Positions 23,501-35,584 are shown, counted from the stretch's first letter. The stretch: DNA of 64,000 nt from Antedon mediterranea (GCF_964355755.1 NC_092674.1:15565001-15629000); one strand, 5' to 3'. Notes: generated by a model from the sequence alone, not told the origin. A program made the numbers and translations.

Positions 23501-26500
23501 AAAGTAATTGATATGGTTAATGATAACGAGTCGTCGGAAGACGGACCATTTCACGAATTTCCTATTTTGTAACCATAGTGTGATTTTGCCGTAGCTGCAC
23601 TTGTAATCTGGCCTGATTTCACAGCCTTCGTTCTGCTTCACTGGGCGCTTATATAAATTGAAACTTTTACCGTTCAAGAGACAAACAAATATATTTTACA
23701 TTTTTTACTATTCATTTTAAATCCGGAACCCCCCTTTAAACAATCCCAGTCTTGAGCCTACTGTGTTGTTCTTTGATACCAACAGCAATTCAAATGATTT
23801 TAAATCTAAATTTAAAAAGGCTAAAGGACAATGTCAAACATTTTTATATACACGTTTTGCTAATTATGTGGTTTTTTAAAAACCGTTATTGCAGTACCAT
23901 CTATTGAAGTTATGGATGATTATCCTTCTAAATCACAGACAGACATAGAGACAGAAAAACCATCTTGTGATGTACCTCAAATAGACAGTATTATTGACAA
24001 GCAAGAGGTAAGGAAACATTTAAAACTAAGGTGAGAACATGCATAGCAAAATGTTTTTGCATTATCCGGTACCTAATGATGTAATGCAAAATCTAAAAAT
24101 TACACTACAGGAAGTTGATAAAGACAGCACTGCAAAGATGAAGAAGAATATATAGATAATGAGTTTATAAAACAACCTATAAAAATACAGCATCTTACCA
24201 TTTACAAATGGAATACAATACAATTTCGTTACAATAATTGGTGTAATAAATAATAATAAATTATATAAATATTTATTGATGATATATATATATTGATGAT
24301 ATAATCATCAAAAGTTACTATTAAGAAAGCTTTACAATTGACACCTATATGACATTCTGAAAAGTAGACAAGCGTTTCAAAAACGTATTGATGAAATTTG
24401 CCACCAATGTGATACAGTCTGACTCATGAACTATAATTGATGTTCTAGAAACTACCTTTTTTGGTTCTTCACTTTGGAACAGTCTCCATTTAAGAGAAAA
24501 AAGAGTGGATGGATTAAAACTGGTACTAAACAGCACACTTATGATGGATAGCTTTTTTTCTTAGAATTCAACAAATTATGAAGTAATTGAACTGAAGGAA
24601 GGATATTCTTACACTGACGAAGAAGGAAATCAAAGAGCGGATGGATCAATAACGCTTATCAAGGGACAAATGAACATAGTGGTGGACACGGGTAATGCAT
24701 GGGACAGGCAAGTCATTCTGGATGGTTAGTCATTTTGTATTATTGTTTAAACTCAATTACAGGATATTTTAAAAACAAACAATTTCTACATGTCATGGCA
24801 GTTCTATCATGGCTATTCTACAGATGTGCAACTGTCATGTATTTTTTTCGTTTGGTCAACATGCAATTAAAAAAAGTCAACTGATATAGATGCAATTCTG
24901 CACATCATTCAATTTTGTAATAAGATTTTCCAATTTTCCTACAGTACAGTGTCAACAAGTTTCTGGTTGAATTTGACCTTTTATTTTGTATTTTCATAAA
25001 GTAAACAGTGATTATTTTTTTATATTTTTTTTTTCTATGGAAATGCATTAACTTTAATAAAACTCTAAAATGACCTATTCAAAATATTTTTTTATTAATC
25101 CTTTATTTTGTTATGTTTTTGGGGCACAATACATCATTAAGTTTTAATGTAATGTTTCTTTCTAGGACTGTCAACACATAATTTAGAGCCAGACCAAATT
25201 CAGTATGTTGTTTGTACTCATGGTCATTGTGATCATGTAGGAAACCTGAACCTATTTCTGAAAGCAACACAAATTGTTGGATTTGATATCTGCATTGAGG
25301 ATAAATATGTTGATCATCCATTTGCATTGGTCAGTACATCGCTTATAAATTAATTTAAAATTGTAATATTTTGTAATTAATTTGAGGTAATTCAAATTAA
25401 AACTAGAATCAGCCTAGTTTTTTTATATATAGGCTGTAAAGAAAAAAAAATGCTATAATTTTATGTATTCTGATAATATCAGCAATTCATGATTTTTTTT
25501 GTATAATAGCTCTTCATGGGGTAGGGAGCCACATACATTTAGGCAATAAAAGAATTATCAAACTCAGAAATCCACTCTTACAACACTAGGGCCTCGCACG
25601 CCCTTCATCTTCCTTTAATCAAACTTACTTTAATTCAACACAATGTCCGATATAGTGACTTTATATTATTTAATGTACTTCCTAAGGATATTACATCTAC
25701 CCTAAATTTATTTAAGTGTATGATATCATTTATTTAATGATGATGTTTTATAAAGTCTGTGTACATTTGCTTGTTTGAAAAGCGATACAATTTCTAATGC
25801 GAAAATCACGGATTGCTAATTTGTCTGACATTTGTTTTATTATTACCACCTCCAGCTTATTCTGTTGCCACTTTCCAACCAACTAAGAATGAACAACATT
25901 TTCAATTCATATGATTCAAAACACTTTCTACTACTGAAATACTACTATATGCTTTCAATAATTAATTCTTCTATTTTAGGGTGAACCCTTTATAATAGAT
26001 GATGACATAGAAGTTATAGCAACTCCTGGTCACACACATAATGATGTTAGTGTTGTGGTTAAGAAGACTATCAAAGGAACTGTTGTAGTTGCAGGTAACA
26101 GTACTATTATTTATGGTTTTTGGAATACACAATGATGTTAACCATATCACCCTGATTAAAATAATATTATATAGACATATTACATAAAGAACAAGGTTGG
26201 CTCAAACGTAAAATTAAAGAATCAATCAGCATAAAGAAACAAGATAAAGTGATGAATAAAACCAAGAAAGCCAAAACAAATATATGCATGAAGTAGAAAC
26301 ACACTACCAAAATTGGAGTGCTTGTGGACTTTGCTTTTTGCACCCAATGGAAAATAACATGCATGTTTCTGTTTTTGAGAGATAGATTTTGCTTTACTAC
26401 AAATTTGGATAAAAAACTTCCAAGATAATCACAAATGACGAAGACTGATGCTCACCAACCCCACTCTAAAAAACAAATGTTTAAAGTGGACAAAAAGGAA

Positions 26501-27157
26501 GGAGAGAAAAGGCTCAACTTTCAGTAAAAAAAAGAAATAACATTTCTTTTAGATGATATCAAACAAACAATTTCAATGTACATTAGTGAAATAGTTTATG
26601 AGAATTTATAGTTGCTCTGCTTTTCTAACAAAATCTTTGACCTTAGTTTTAAAAGGTGAAGAATGGTAAATGAAGATGCAATTGTGAATCTGTCAAAAAG
26701 TTGTATTAATTGATTGTTTTCTATGGCAGCCAAAACATAAATTATTATTGTGTCCTCCACATACAATATATTTGATTATTTTATTACAAAATGTATTACT
26801 AATTAAGTTTTCAGAGAATGAGAACAATACAAGGTTTGTCAGTAAATAAATATATTACAGTACACATATCTAGTTTGTATTTGAAATATGATTGTTTACC
26901 CTTTATTCGACACACATCTATTTTTAAAAAACAAGGTATTTATATACTGTATTTTGTTGTTTTTTAAAGGTGATTTATTTGAGAAAATGGAAGATTTAAT
27001 AAATGCCGAGTACTGGATGTGCAACAGTGAAGATGAAAAGTTGCAAGAAAAGAGTAGAAATATAGTATTAGGCGTAGCAAATTACATAATACCAGGACAT
27101 GGGCCAGGATTTAAAGTGCCAATAAAAACAACAGAAGCTGACACAAATAAAACCTGA
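20539..27157 (+). CDS. MBLAC1: MBLAC1-like metallo-beta-lactamase-fold protein
   Basis: Seven exons join in phase to 332 codons: 20539-20638, 21835-21993, 23895-24007, 24565-24724, 25166-25329, 25980-26094 and 26970-27157 (TGA). All junctions are GT-AG. The ATG is preceded in frame by a stop (TAG two codons upstream), which fixes the start. The metallo-beta-lactamase fold starts near residue 125. The metal ligands are visible: THGHCDHVGN (H196, H198, D200, H201), PGHTHND (H250), VVAGD (D272) and PGHGPGF (H314). The order and spacing, and the segments RADGSITL and VDTGNAW, match MBLAC1, a small hydrolase/nuclease-like member of the glyoxalase II superfamily reported to act on histone pre-mRNA in mammals. 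Residues 1-124 are an additional region, absent from the ~266-residue human protein: about 86 residues ending WANHSSYELI, then an acidic/serine linker. The gene stands alone; a polyadenylation signal AATAAA is at 27298. Intron 2 contains a TTAA-flanked transposon. Confidence 0.92.
20806..20828. repeat. (TA)n microsatellite in MBLAC1 intron 1
   Basis: About eleven TA dinucleotides in a row lie within the first coding intron. Other short TA tracts are at about 24284, 34535 and 40648. Confidence 0.9.
21326..21475. repeat. 40-bp tandem repeat in MBLAC1 intron 1
   Basis: A 40-bp unit (cttattataaacactttaaa then tataatgtaatacataaata) is repeated nearly four times, essentially without divergence. 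It is therefore a recent array and a likely length polymorphism. It lies about 360 bp upstream of exon 2. Confidence 0.95.
22160..23735. mobile_element. TTAA-flanked non-autonomous DNA element
   Basis: Inside MBLAC1 intron 2, TTAA (22156-22159) is followed by AGGGGGATTCTGGGTTTAAA. At the other end the inverted TTTTAAATCCGGAACCCCCCT is followed by TTAA (23736-23739). TTAA target duplications are used by piggyBac and Kolobok superfamilies. The terminal repeat is only about 25 bp. No transposase is found among the frames inside (the longest are about 65 codons and unrecognised), so this is a ~1.58 kb non-autonomous copy. The interior is more GC-rich than the intron around it. Confidence 0.75.
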
Positions 27158-27297
27158 AGCTTATAAATTAGAATGTTGATGAAGCCTTTAAAATATCAAA
27201 TACCTTTTGGAAAATTATCTATGTACATGCTACTGTACATGATAATACATAAAAACAGTATAGCAACAAGTAAAACACATATACTGAAGAATTCCAC

Positions 27298-27303
27298 AAT
27301 AAA
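27298..27303 (+). terminator. MBLAC1 polyadenylation signal
   Basis: AATAAA occurs 141 bases after the TGA stop and is the first canonical hexamer downstream on the plus strand. Confidence 0.6.
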
Positions 27304-27856
27304 ACTTAATAGCTAAAGAAATAGTTAGGTTTAATTAAATTTGCTATTTTTTTCAAAGAACTATTTTCTTCAAATGCATTGGCATGCTAGCCTACCTAAA
27401 TTTGTTATTAAAACGCTTAGTTATTCTGACAAAAATAACAGTCTGAAATGTGTTGGTTCCTTCTTAAAGTTACAGTATATATATAATATTTCAGAAATGG
27501 TTGTTCATTAACTTGGACATTATTTAAAAACGTTAACATTTCCTGTAAGTCTAATAAGAGCCTTTCTTTTTAATAAAATCTAATAATTGTATTTTTTTTT
27601 TAATGAAGCATATGAAAATAGAACTATCCTGTCCAGTAGACAGCAATAACAAGAAGAATAAGCATACCTATTACTGTATTACTCTCTTTACTCATTTTGA
27701 CAAGATTTGAATAAACATTTTTCATTATGTGAATTATAAGCCTATGATCTCAACTATTCAGGTTAATAGAATGATATGAAATCGTGCATTTACGGTACAT
27801 CAATGTGCAAACGTAACTGCGCCTATATGCAAGGCCATATACAAGGCTGCAGTCGC

Positions 27857-29298
27857 GGGTTGGTGAACATCAGTCCAAAATACGCAGAATTTTTTTCAAA
27901 ATACGTCAACTTGAGGGCGCTATACTAATCCAAAATACGTAAGTATTTCCAAAATACGTCAACTTGAGGGCGCTATAAATTATCCAAAATACGTGAATTG
28001 TCCAAAATACGTCAAATTAAGGGTGCTATTCATTTTTACAAAATACGCGATTTGTCCAAAAATACGTCAAGTTGGGACCGCTAGTAATTTTCCAAAATAC
28101 ATCAAAATGAGGGCGGCAAACTTTTCAAAAATACGAGAGCCTTTCAAAATGTATCATTAATATTGAGAGTGTAAGGTTTACAGTTTAATTTATTAGAAAA
28201 AGTTTAAGTTATAAATGAAATTTTTGGAAGGCAGAATTGTTTGTAAATAAAATGCCATAGAGTAGCCAATTTTTATTTTTCAATGTAATCATTTATTACT
28301 TGATAAAAACAAATATGTTCCAACATCAGTCAATAGGCAGTACCTATAATATACATTAATAATGTCTGCACGATGTAAGATTGCATTGCCAGACGTAGCT
28401 AGTTTAAATGAGGCATAAACCAGCTACAAAAAGAGCATGTGACAATTATAGTCATAATATGTATGTGTTATATATTTGGTGATCTACAAAATTGATATTT
28501 TTCCCGAGCTCGACAGACCTAAATCGCTTTCAATTTAATGTACTTATGGTCTAATACAAGTTACCTAATTTGAAATCTACCATAATAGTTATTTCATATA
28601 ATATAATAATAAAAAGCATAATGGTATTGTAATTCAAATAATATCAATAATTGGTTAGAAGAAGTACTAGTAATTATTTTTTTACACGAAAATGTTGGCA
28701 AAATAGCCATTGTTAAAACAGTTTAAAATGCTTCGGTTGAGCGAGAGAGATCTAAATGTAACAATATTATGATCCTCAAACTATAATATCATCTTAAATC
28801 TTGATAAAAAATAAATAATAATAATTAAAAACCATTATCGCTAACTTTCTTATTGTAGAAAATTAATAGCGTTACAAAATTTGTTTAAGTTGAATAATTT
28901 TCCTACTTTAGAAAATTAATAGTGACCTCAAGTTGAAGTATTTCAAAACAAGTTCCTCAAAAACTATTTTGGAGAAATTGCGTATTTAGGAAATTGAATA
29001 GCGCCCTCAAGTTGACGTATTTTGGAAAGACGTGACCCACGTATTTTGGATTAGTATGGCGCCCTCAAGTTGACGTATTTTAGAAAAATTCTGTGTATTT
29101 TGGATTTGATAGTGCCCTCAATTTGACGTATTTTGGACAATTCCCGTATTTTGGACAATTCCCGTATTTTGGAAAATGAATAGCGCCCTCAATTTGACGT
29201 ATTTTGGAAAGACTCGCTTTTTTTATTAGTATAGCGCCGTCAAGTTGACGTATTTTTGAAAAAAATTCTGCATATTTTGGACTGAATTTCACCAACCC
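27857..29298. mobile_element. Foldback element with tandem-repeat arms, ~1.44 kb
   Basis: The termini are inverted: GGGTTGGTGAACATCAGTCC at 27857 and the complement of GGGTTGGTGAAATTCAGTCC ending at 29298. Each arm (27857 to about 28148, and about 28976-29298) is an array of a ~50-bp unit built on 'ccaaaatacgtcaacttg' + 'agggcgctat'. There are five or six degenerate units per arm, in opposite orientations. The spacer (about 28149-28975) is AT-rich and non-coding. A degraded piece of the arm is at 35722-35945. No target duplication is evident. Confidence 0.85.
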
Positions 29299-29570
29299 TA
29301 TTGCTTTTGTTTGAATTTAATCAGTAATTTGGTCATTTTATAAAGGAAGACTTTGTTTTTTTTCCCGTTTTTTTGCTACGGAAGTGAATAATATTAAATC
29401 TACAAAATAACCTATTGAAAGTCTGATTTTATTAATCTTCATTTTTTATGTTTTTTGGAGACAATACATTTTTAAAGGTTGTTTCTACATTAGCTTGTAA
29501 CACGGTTCTTGATTTTGTATCTGCTATATTGTATTTGAAGTTAAAGTTAATAAATAATAGATAAGATAAT

Positions 29571-30573
29571 ATGTCACCTTTAACCGTACGATTACAAACG
29601 GCGCTTCGTACATTATTACACTGCCGACCCAGTTTCTTCCAATTGTATGTAAATCAGTTATTAATTAAATATACAGTATGGTTAGGCCTAAACACCAATA
29701 ATCTGAGTTGTAGGCCTACTAACATGAATGGACATTGTGGTGATTTTAGTGCCACTTATATGGTGAGTAGACCTATTAGCTGTGTAGTTAAATGATAGGA
29801 ATCCAGTCCAGTTACCATTACCATTATAGCCTGATTAAAAACCTCCTCGTTCTGTTGTTTTTATTCTGTTCACTTTAGGAGAGGCAGTATTAATCCAGTT
29901 AATCATTAATAATATACCCACCATATTGCAGTAGTATTTTTGAATTCCATATAAAGTTCAGAATGACATACTAAAAGTCATCGAAAATCCAAGCATTGGA
30001 TAAAGGGGTCAGATGTTCATAAAGGTCATTTTAAGTCAAAATTTATATGGACCATTAATTACATAAATCGAACCATTTGTAATACATTGTATACGAGTGT
30101 GCTTCATGTCATGTTAAAGCTTATTAAATTTCCTTTCCAGTGATATTATTATTGTCATAGCATTTTTTAGAAAACACAACAAATGAGTCAATTTCGCTGT
30201 AAATAACAATGTGAAACACACCCGCGTACGCATTTTCATTCCACAGAGCGATACACATGACTAGCTCAAGATGTAATAGGAGTGACATCGCCTTTATTGT
30301 TGCTTCTGGATGATCTACATTCTATTTTTTTCAGATGGCATTTTTGTTGCCATGGTTTATATTTGGAGGTATAAGTATAATATTTTGTAAGTTTTAACTA
30401 GTAGAAATACAAAGCAGTTTGATAACATCCATGTTGTAGGCCTATAATGTTACTGGGCTGAATTTTCAACAGACCCGGTGATTGAAGAGGTTCCTATGAG
30501 AAGCTTCAAAGACAACCAGAGGTTTGACAAGAGGCAGAGGAATGAGTACTTCAGACCACCAAATCATCGCTGA
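29571..30573 (+). CDS. Candidate small single-pass membrane protein gene
   Basis: Exon A (29571-29762, donor gtgagt) opens MSPLTVRLQTALRTLLHCR. This is basic and lacks acidic residues, like a mitochondrial presequence. Exon B (30335-30386, acceptor tttcag, donor gtaagt) encodes MAFLLPWFIFGGISIIF, one hydrophobic segment. Exon C (30473-30573, acceptor caacag) encodes a charged tail, YPVIEEVPMRSFKDNQRFDK and RQRNEYFRPPNHR, then TGA. The splice phases agree (0, then 1), giving about 114 residues, and AATAAA follows at 30826. The layout of presequence, one membrane span and short charged tail resembles small inner-membrane subunits or assembly factors of respiratory complexes. I do not recognise the family, and exon A might itself be split. 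An ATG also starts exon B, so a 50-residue form is possible. Intron 1 contains a 21-bp word that recurs at 35676. Confidence 0.45.
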
Positions 30574-30884
30574 AATGAATGTAATGTATCAGGGCGTTAC
30601 TCCACCAGTGACAAACATAAGGACGGCCACACGTCAAAAGGAACACAATGACAATTTGGTTACGACTCGGAATCTTCATAGCATTGACACAAGAGTTAAT
30701 GCAGGTGACTCGTTAATATTGACCATGTGGTAACTGATACTGGTTTAGGTAACCGTCTACATAGAGACATCTGGTAACCATTGACATAAATTTGGCATTT
30801 AGAATAATGCTACTTTAAGTGTACCAATAAATTATACAAAGTAGTCAGTGATATAAAAGGTTGGAACTCATAGACTTGCATTTT

Positions 30885-31305
30885 ATTCTTGGGCCTCAAG
30901 TTTAACGGGAAACTGAGGAAATATGGATTAAGCCCTTAACGGACCCACGGCAGCCAGCAGTGCAGCAATAACCAGATCAGCACACCGGGAGAGACGATCC
31001 CCTATTATTTTTTCGAACAGTTCTTCAACAATCTATATATACAGTACACGGGACCAACGGCTTTACATCCCATACGAAGGACGAGGCAATGAGAGTATCT
31101 TAACTAAGGATGCAATCAATATGGTACAGATAGGCTCGAACCCATGCCTATCACATGCTAGTCCGATATTATCATTACATCATCACTCCTCGGTATACAC
31201 AACACCCGCTAGTTACAGACGGTCTACCACCTAGAATGCAACCGGACCCAACGTTGCTTAACTTCGGTAATCTGACGAGAACAGGGGTTTCAACGCAGTA
31301 TGAAA
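30885..31305 (-). mobile_element. Chimeric 5S rRNA / tRNA-headed SINE
   Basis: Reading leftward, 31305-31192 resembles a whole 5S rRNA gene: CACGCTGAA-like start, 'ccgaagttaagcaacgttgg', 'gtccggtt' and a 'gggtgttgt' close. It has too many changes for a functional 5S gene. Next comes a tRNA-like stretch with 'cggactagcatg' and a clear B box, GGGTTCGAGCC (31143-31133). The SINE body contains 'gtaaagccgttggtcccgtg' (about 31070-31045), and the tail ends near 30885. A 5S head, tRNA-like part and conserved core in series is the architecture known from some Deu-type SINEs. The 3' boundary is approximate. Confidence 0.75.
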
Positions 31306-32159
31306 ATTGACTTGTTTGCACAACTCTATCAAGCACTGATGCTATCTTCAGACATCGTTGTTTATTCGGTGTTGTGTAAGCATTGACTATTTTGAATGGT
31401 ATGTTAGGCCAGAAGATCTTGCAATGTATTCAAGGTCCTGGCAATAAAGTAATCTATACATACATACAGGTAATTAGACTTTCTGCATTGACCCTACTGT
31501 TCTAGCGCCTGATTACCACAAGAACAACAAGGAAGTTTTTGAACATGTGAACTTTGTTAACCAACAGCACTTTTTAAAACTACCAACATACTACTTTTGG
31601 AAAATTAACTGTACTGAACTGTAGAGAGTCCACACCCACTCAGCCCCACCATAGTTGGATGTAAGTTGAGGCGATTTTGAAAATATGGCACATCTATGGT
31701 CGGAAATGGCTCTTATTATAAATAGCCTATTAAAAGAGGGCAATTCCCCTATTATTTTGACCAGGAGCGGATCCAGCCTTTTAGTAAAAACGGGGTGGGG
31801 TGGGGGGGGGGGATGCGTGTGTAAAAACACGCGATTAGGGATAACATTGTTTGCGTTCAATGCGAACGTCAGTAGGACGTCCACGATTAAGGTAATTCCG
31901 GTACGGTCTACTTTTAACATTTAAAAAAGTGACGTGACTTCAAAGTTATCATGTTGGCCTAGTTATGTTAAATAATATACATACATATTAACACTTGCAT
32001 TTGTGATGCACCCCCAGTACGTATAACGTATGACAGAATGACGAATAGTTTTAACTTACCCACGCGAAATCAAGATAAGGCTAGGTAAAAAAGTGGTAAA
32101 AAAAGGGGAAATTATGTTACGGATTAGAAAAAGGGAAAAATAAGACACCCGCACCAACC
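31306..32159. other. Repeat-rich non-coding stretch
   Basis: Around 31430-31470 there is a plus-strand retroposon-like 3' tail (ggcaataaagtaatctatac followed by atac repeats). Positions 31764-31815 carry 'gagcggatccag' followed by a G-run, resembling one end of a hAT-type miniature element. No gene is seen. Confidence 0.4.
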
Positions 32160-34545
32160 ATCATACTTGGAAATGTTTGTTCAATACAAAATATTTCTGA
32201 CTATAGCTACCACATACAAATTTGAGTGCAGGGATGCTAACATAATGTATTTTTCTGAAACATGGTTGAATGAACAAATACTGGACAGCGTAGTAAGCAT
32301 TGATAACTTTACCTTAACACGAGGTGATCGCAATACAAATTCGGGTAACACGAAAGAAGGAGGGATTTGCATCCATTTGAATGATATGTGATGCAATAAC
32401 TATTCTATTTTTTCTCTTTTGTGAGTGTAGCCCATTTTTTATCATGTTTTCATTCCGTGACAAAGATATAAAAAATTAAAAAAACAAAACAAACAAAACA
32501 TTTGTTGAAAAAACAACATATGTTTGTAACATATGTACTATAATATAATTAAAAAGATAGATTATATCTTTTTAAAACATAACAAAATTAGTTATATTGG
32601 CACATACCCTCTTATAAAATTTGGCCAACGTGTTGAAGCGTTGTTTTTTTGATCTATACATTTTCTTTCTTTCTTTCTTTTTCATCTTTTTGTTTTATAG
32701 ATAGAATACGATAAGTGTTAAAAAGTATTACAAAAATTAATTCAATATATCTGATTCATATTCATTAATTTCTCTTTTACAGCTGCCCTTTTATTTACAT
32801 TACAAGCATATTGATTAGCTATTAAATTCTAATTCTAATCGGAACAAGCTCCAAATCATTATTGATCTTTCTGCGGATTTAATATATTTAGATTTATAAT
32901 ACAATGTAAACAATAAATTAATTCATTTACATTCTTACTTTTTTTTTATGTGGGTTTATCCCACTTTTATTTCCATGCATATGTTCCTATCTCTTTACAT
33001 ATATTTTTCTCTAAACACATTTTCATTTCAATACACTATACATAAACAATGTTCTATAGACAGAATACATCAAATTGAAACAGAATCGCCCGATTCAATG
33101 AAATTAGTTATGTGAGATTTTAACAAATGCGATTTAAAATATGTGAATTAATTCAATATATTGAGAGAGTGGAAACCATCTTGGATAAATGCTATGGAAA
33201 CTTTAAGGAAAAATACAACGTTAAGGTATATACTCTCTGATCACAAAACCCATTTTTTGTTACATAGCTACAGATAATAATTGAAACAAAAGAAATCGAG
33301 TAGCATAAGTTATCGTACTTGGTCTATCAATTCTGTTGTTGCACACTGCGTGGATGACTCGAAAGCTCAAACTGCAACGTTTTTCTTGAAAATGATATGG
33401 ACAAGCATTTGCTGGTGCTAAATTCTTACATTGACTTCTATCTGTGTCAACTCCATTGCTCCTGAAAAAAAAAAGATTTTATCCTAACAAACCATGGATG
33501 ACAGCCAAATTCAAATTGTTAATTAACGAAAAACAGAAGACATTTGCTAACAAAAATACGGAAGTATTCAAACAAAAGCAAAAAGAAGCAAAAACCTAAA
33601 TACGGAAAAGTACTCGATGATAAAATTAGGGAAAATAACAGCAGAGGTGCCAAACATTTTATCCTTTATTTCAATTTTTTTTAACAAAACGACCGCAAAT
33701 CAATTAGAAGAACTAACAGTTCAGGAACCCGACAAGGATGTGTGTTTTCCCCAATCCTTTTCTGTTTGTACACATATGATTGCAGAAGCACATTTGAGAA
33801 TTGTTTAATAATTATATATGCAGACGATACTGTTATAACTGGATGTTTAAATTATGATGATATTATATATCTTAATGAAAGTGATAACTTTGTATTATTT
33901 AGAAATCAACATGAAAAAAACCAAAGAGATGATAATTGATTTCCGCAAGGTACAAAATAGTTTAGAATCTCTTAGAATTAAAGATGAAATTATTGAGGAA
34001 GTTAACGAATACAAATATATAATAGTTACTACTATAGACAAAAAATTCAATTTTACAACAGAAATTACACCACGTAAAGCAAATCAGTGATTGTATTTCA
34101 AAAGAAAACTATTTTAACGTAGATAAAACGATTTTAATAAATAAATCTGTTGTCCTTGGAATTTTAACTTTGGATCTATTTTAGATTGTTTTAATTGTAT
34201 GGTCACATGACGAAAAAGAACAAAAATAAACTTAAACGTACAATTAAAGCCGCTAAACGTATAAAGGAGAGGGCGTTGTTTTTGAAACCTAAGAAACAAT
34301 TTATACCAGCCGAACTAAAAAGAAAGTTATTAAGATTATTAAAGAAAAAAAAAAACCATATTAATTCATTATATCAATATAATAGATGATCAGGTTGAAC
34401 GGTGGTAATTTTATCACTTAACTCATTTGTATTTTATTATTTTTAATGTTTTATGTATGTTAACTTTATTTATGAGCTCTGTATTTTAATGTGTCAATGC
34501 CAAGCAAAGCAATTACGAATACATATCTTATCTTATATCTTATAT
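32160..34545 (+). pseudogene. LINE remnant (endonuclease + RT)
   Basis: Endonuclease pieces are at 32170-32390 (ANIMYFSETWLNE, then RGDRN and GGICIHLN) and at 33060-33240 (SPDSMKLVMGDFNKCDLK, SDHKTHFLL). They are separated by about 650 bp of AT-rich sequence. RT pieces follow: GTRQGCVFSPILFCLYTYD at about 33724-33783 and the catalytic YADDTVITG at 33818-33845, then EMIIDFRK. A basic C-terminal tail (34195-34389) follows, and the element closes with 'gtcaatgccaagcaaagc' and a cttat microsatellite near 34520-34545, typical of LINE 3' ends. Many frameshifts are present and it is inactive. Confidence 0.75.
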
Positions 34546-34725
34546 ATATATATATCTGAGCGTGTTTTACGGCTGTAGGAGGCCTAAATGTCGTAATTGT
34601 GAGACAACAGATATGGCTACCTCTGAATTAGCACGGCGCTGAAACAATGTGTTTTAATCAAAATTGAAAGTACTTTACTTTTACTCCTATTCCCCAATTT
34701 GTTTTCCCTTATGTAGAATAGTTTT

Positions 34726-34799
34726 TTCACCAGATTTATTGGGGGCGGGGGGGGGGGAGGTTGGTATGGAGTTTGTGCGCCCCTCTAGATCCGTCACTG
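34726..34799. repeat. hAT-type miniature element end
   Basis: The right boundary 'ctagatccgtcactg' is the complement of CAGTGACGGATCTAG, a terminus commonly seen on hAT-type miniature elements. It is preceded by 'gcgcccct' and a G-run at 34740-34758. The left partner is not identified with certainty. Confidence 0.45.
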
Positions 34800-35584
34800 A
34801 CCTTCTGTTTGCTCATGCGATACTGGTGACACTACATCCAGAGACTTCTAAATTTTAAAAAAGTGACTCTATAAAAGCTTGTCATACTTATTTCTGGCAA
34901 TAGGCTGTAGACTTCAGATGCAAACAAGCTACAAAGGACACATCGTGTTAGTTAGAGAAAATGCTTTATAATTAGTATGTCTGTACAATAGACGACCTGG
35001 ATAAACGTGGAATGCCTTTGACTTCTTCACTTATATCGCCAACTTCAGAGTGGAGTTTATATGTGTACCAAAGATTGAGGATGGAAGATCAGTGATGGAA
35101 ACATGGTTTCTCTACACAGACTTAGACGGTACCTGAGTATATCCTTGAAGCAATCAGGTGTAACTAGAACTACATGTGGTGAATTGTACTAATGTGAATC
35201 TACCCGAACAAGAAGTGGTACTGATGACATATACATGAATCCTTTTCTATTTGAATGATTAAACAATCTATAGGCTATACAAGTTGATACTAAAATCATC
35301 TAGTAAATCAACAACCCCAAAAAATGTTAATTCAAAATTATCAAGACTCATTAATGAATAACAATAATACATGCCGCCGGTAATGGATTTTAATGTTCTT
35401 TTTCTCCTGTAGCTAGCATAATTGTTCCTATTCCATGACGATAAGTGCAGGAAAAGCATTATTTGTACCAAATACATCCCTACATCCACAATTATGGCAT
35501 AAAACATTACAGTAAATCATTTTTTTATGAAAACATTTAAGTTTTTGTAAAAGGTCAATGACCTTTTGACCTCTAGTTACTTAA
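34800..35584. other. Non-coding stretch, nothing recognised
   Basis: No gene or repeat is supported. The largest frame (minus, 35507-35268) has no recognisable features. Confidence 0.3.

Noticed and set aside
29080-29295. Minus-strand frame with repeated 'KYGNCPKYGN' words
   Set aside because: Translation of the foldback-arm repeat; the mirror arm has no equivalent frame.
31192-31305. Functional 5S rRNA gene
   Set aside because: Numerous differences in the internal control region and no run of T at the expected end; it continues directly into SINE sequence.
31591-31924. Two overlapping opposite-strand frames of 79-109 codons
   Set aside because: Both run through the G-run of a hAT-like element end; no domain, no splice context.
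31762-34799. A single 3 kb hAT element bounded by 'caggagcggatccag' and 'ctagatccgtcactg'
   Set aside because: No matching 8-bp target duplication and the ends differ at several positions; more likely two unrelated solo ends.
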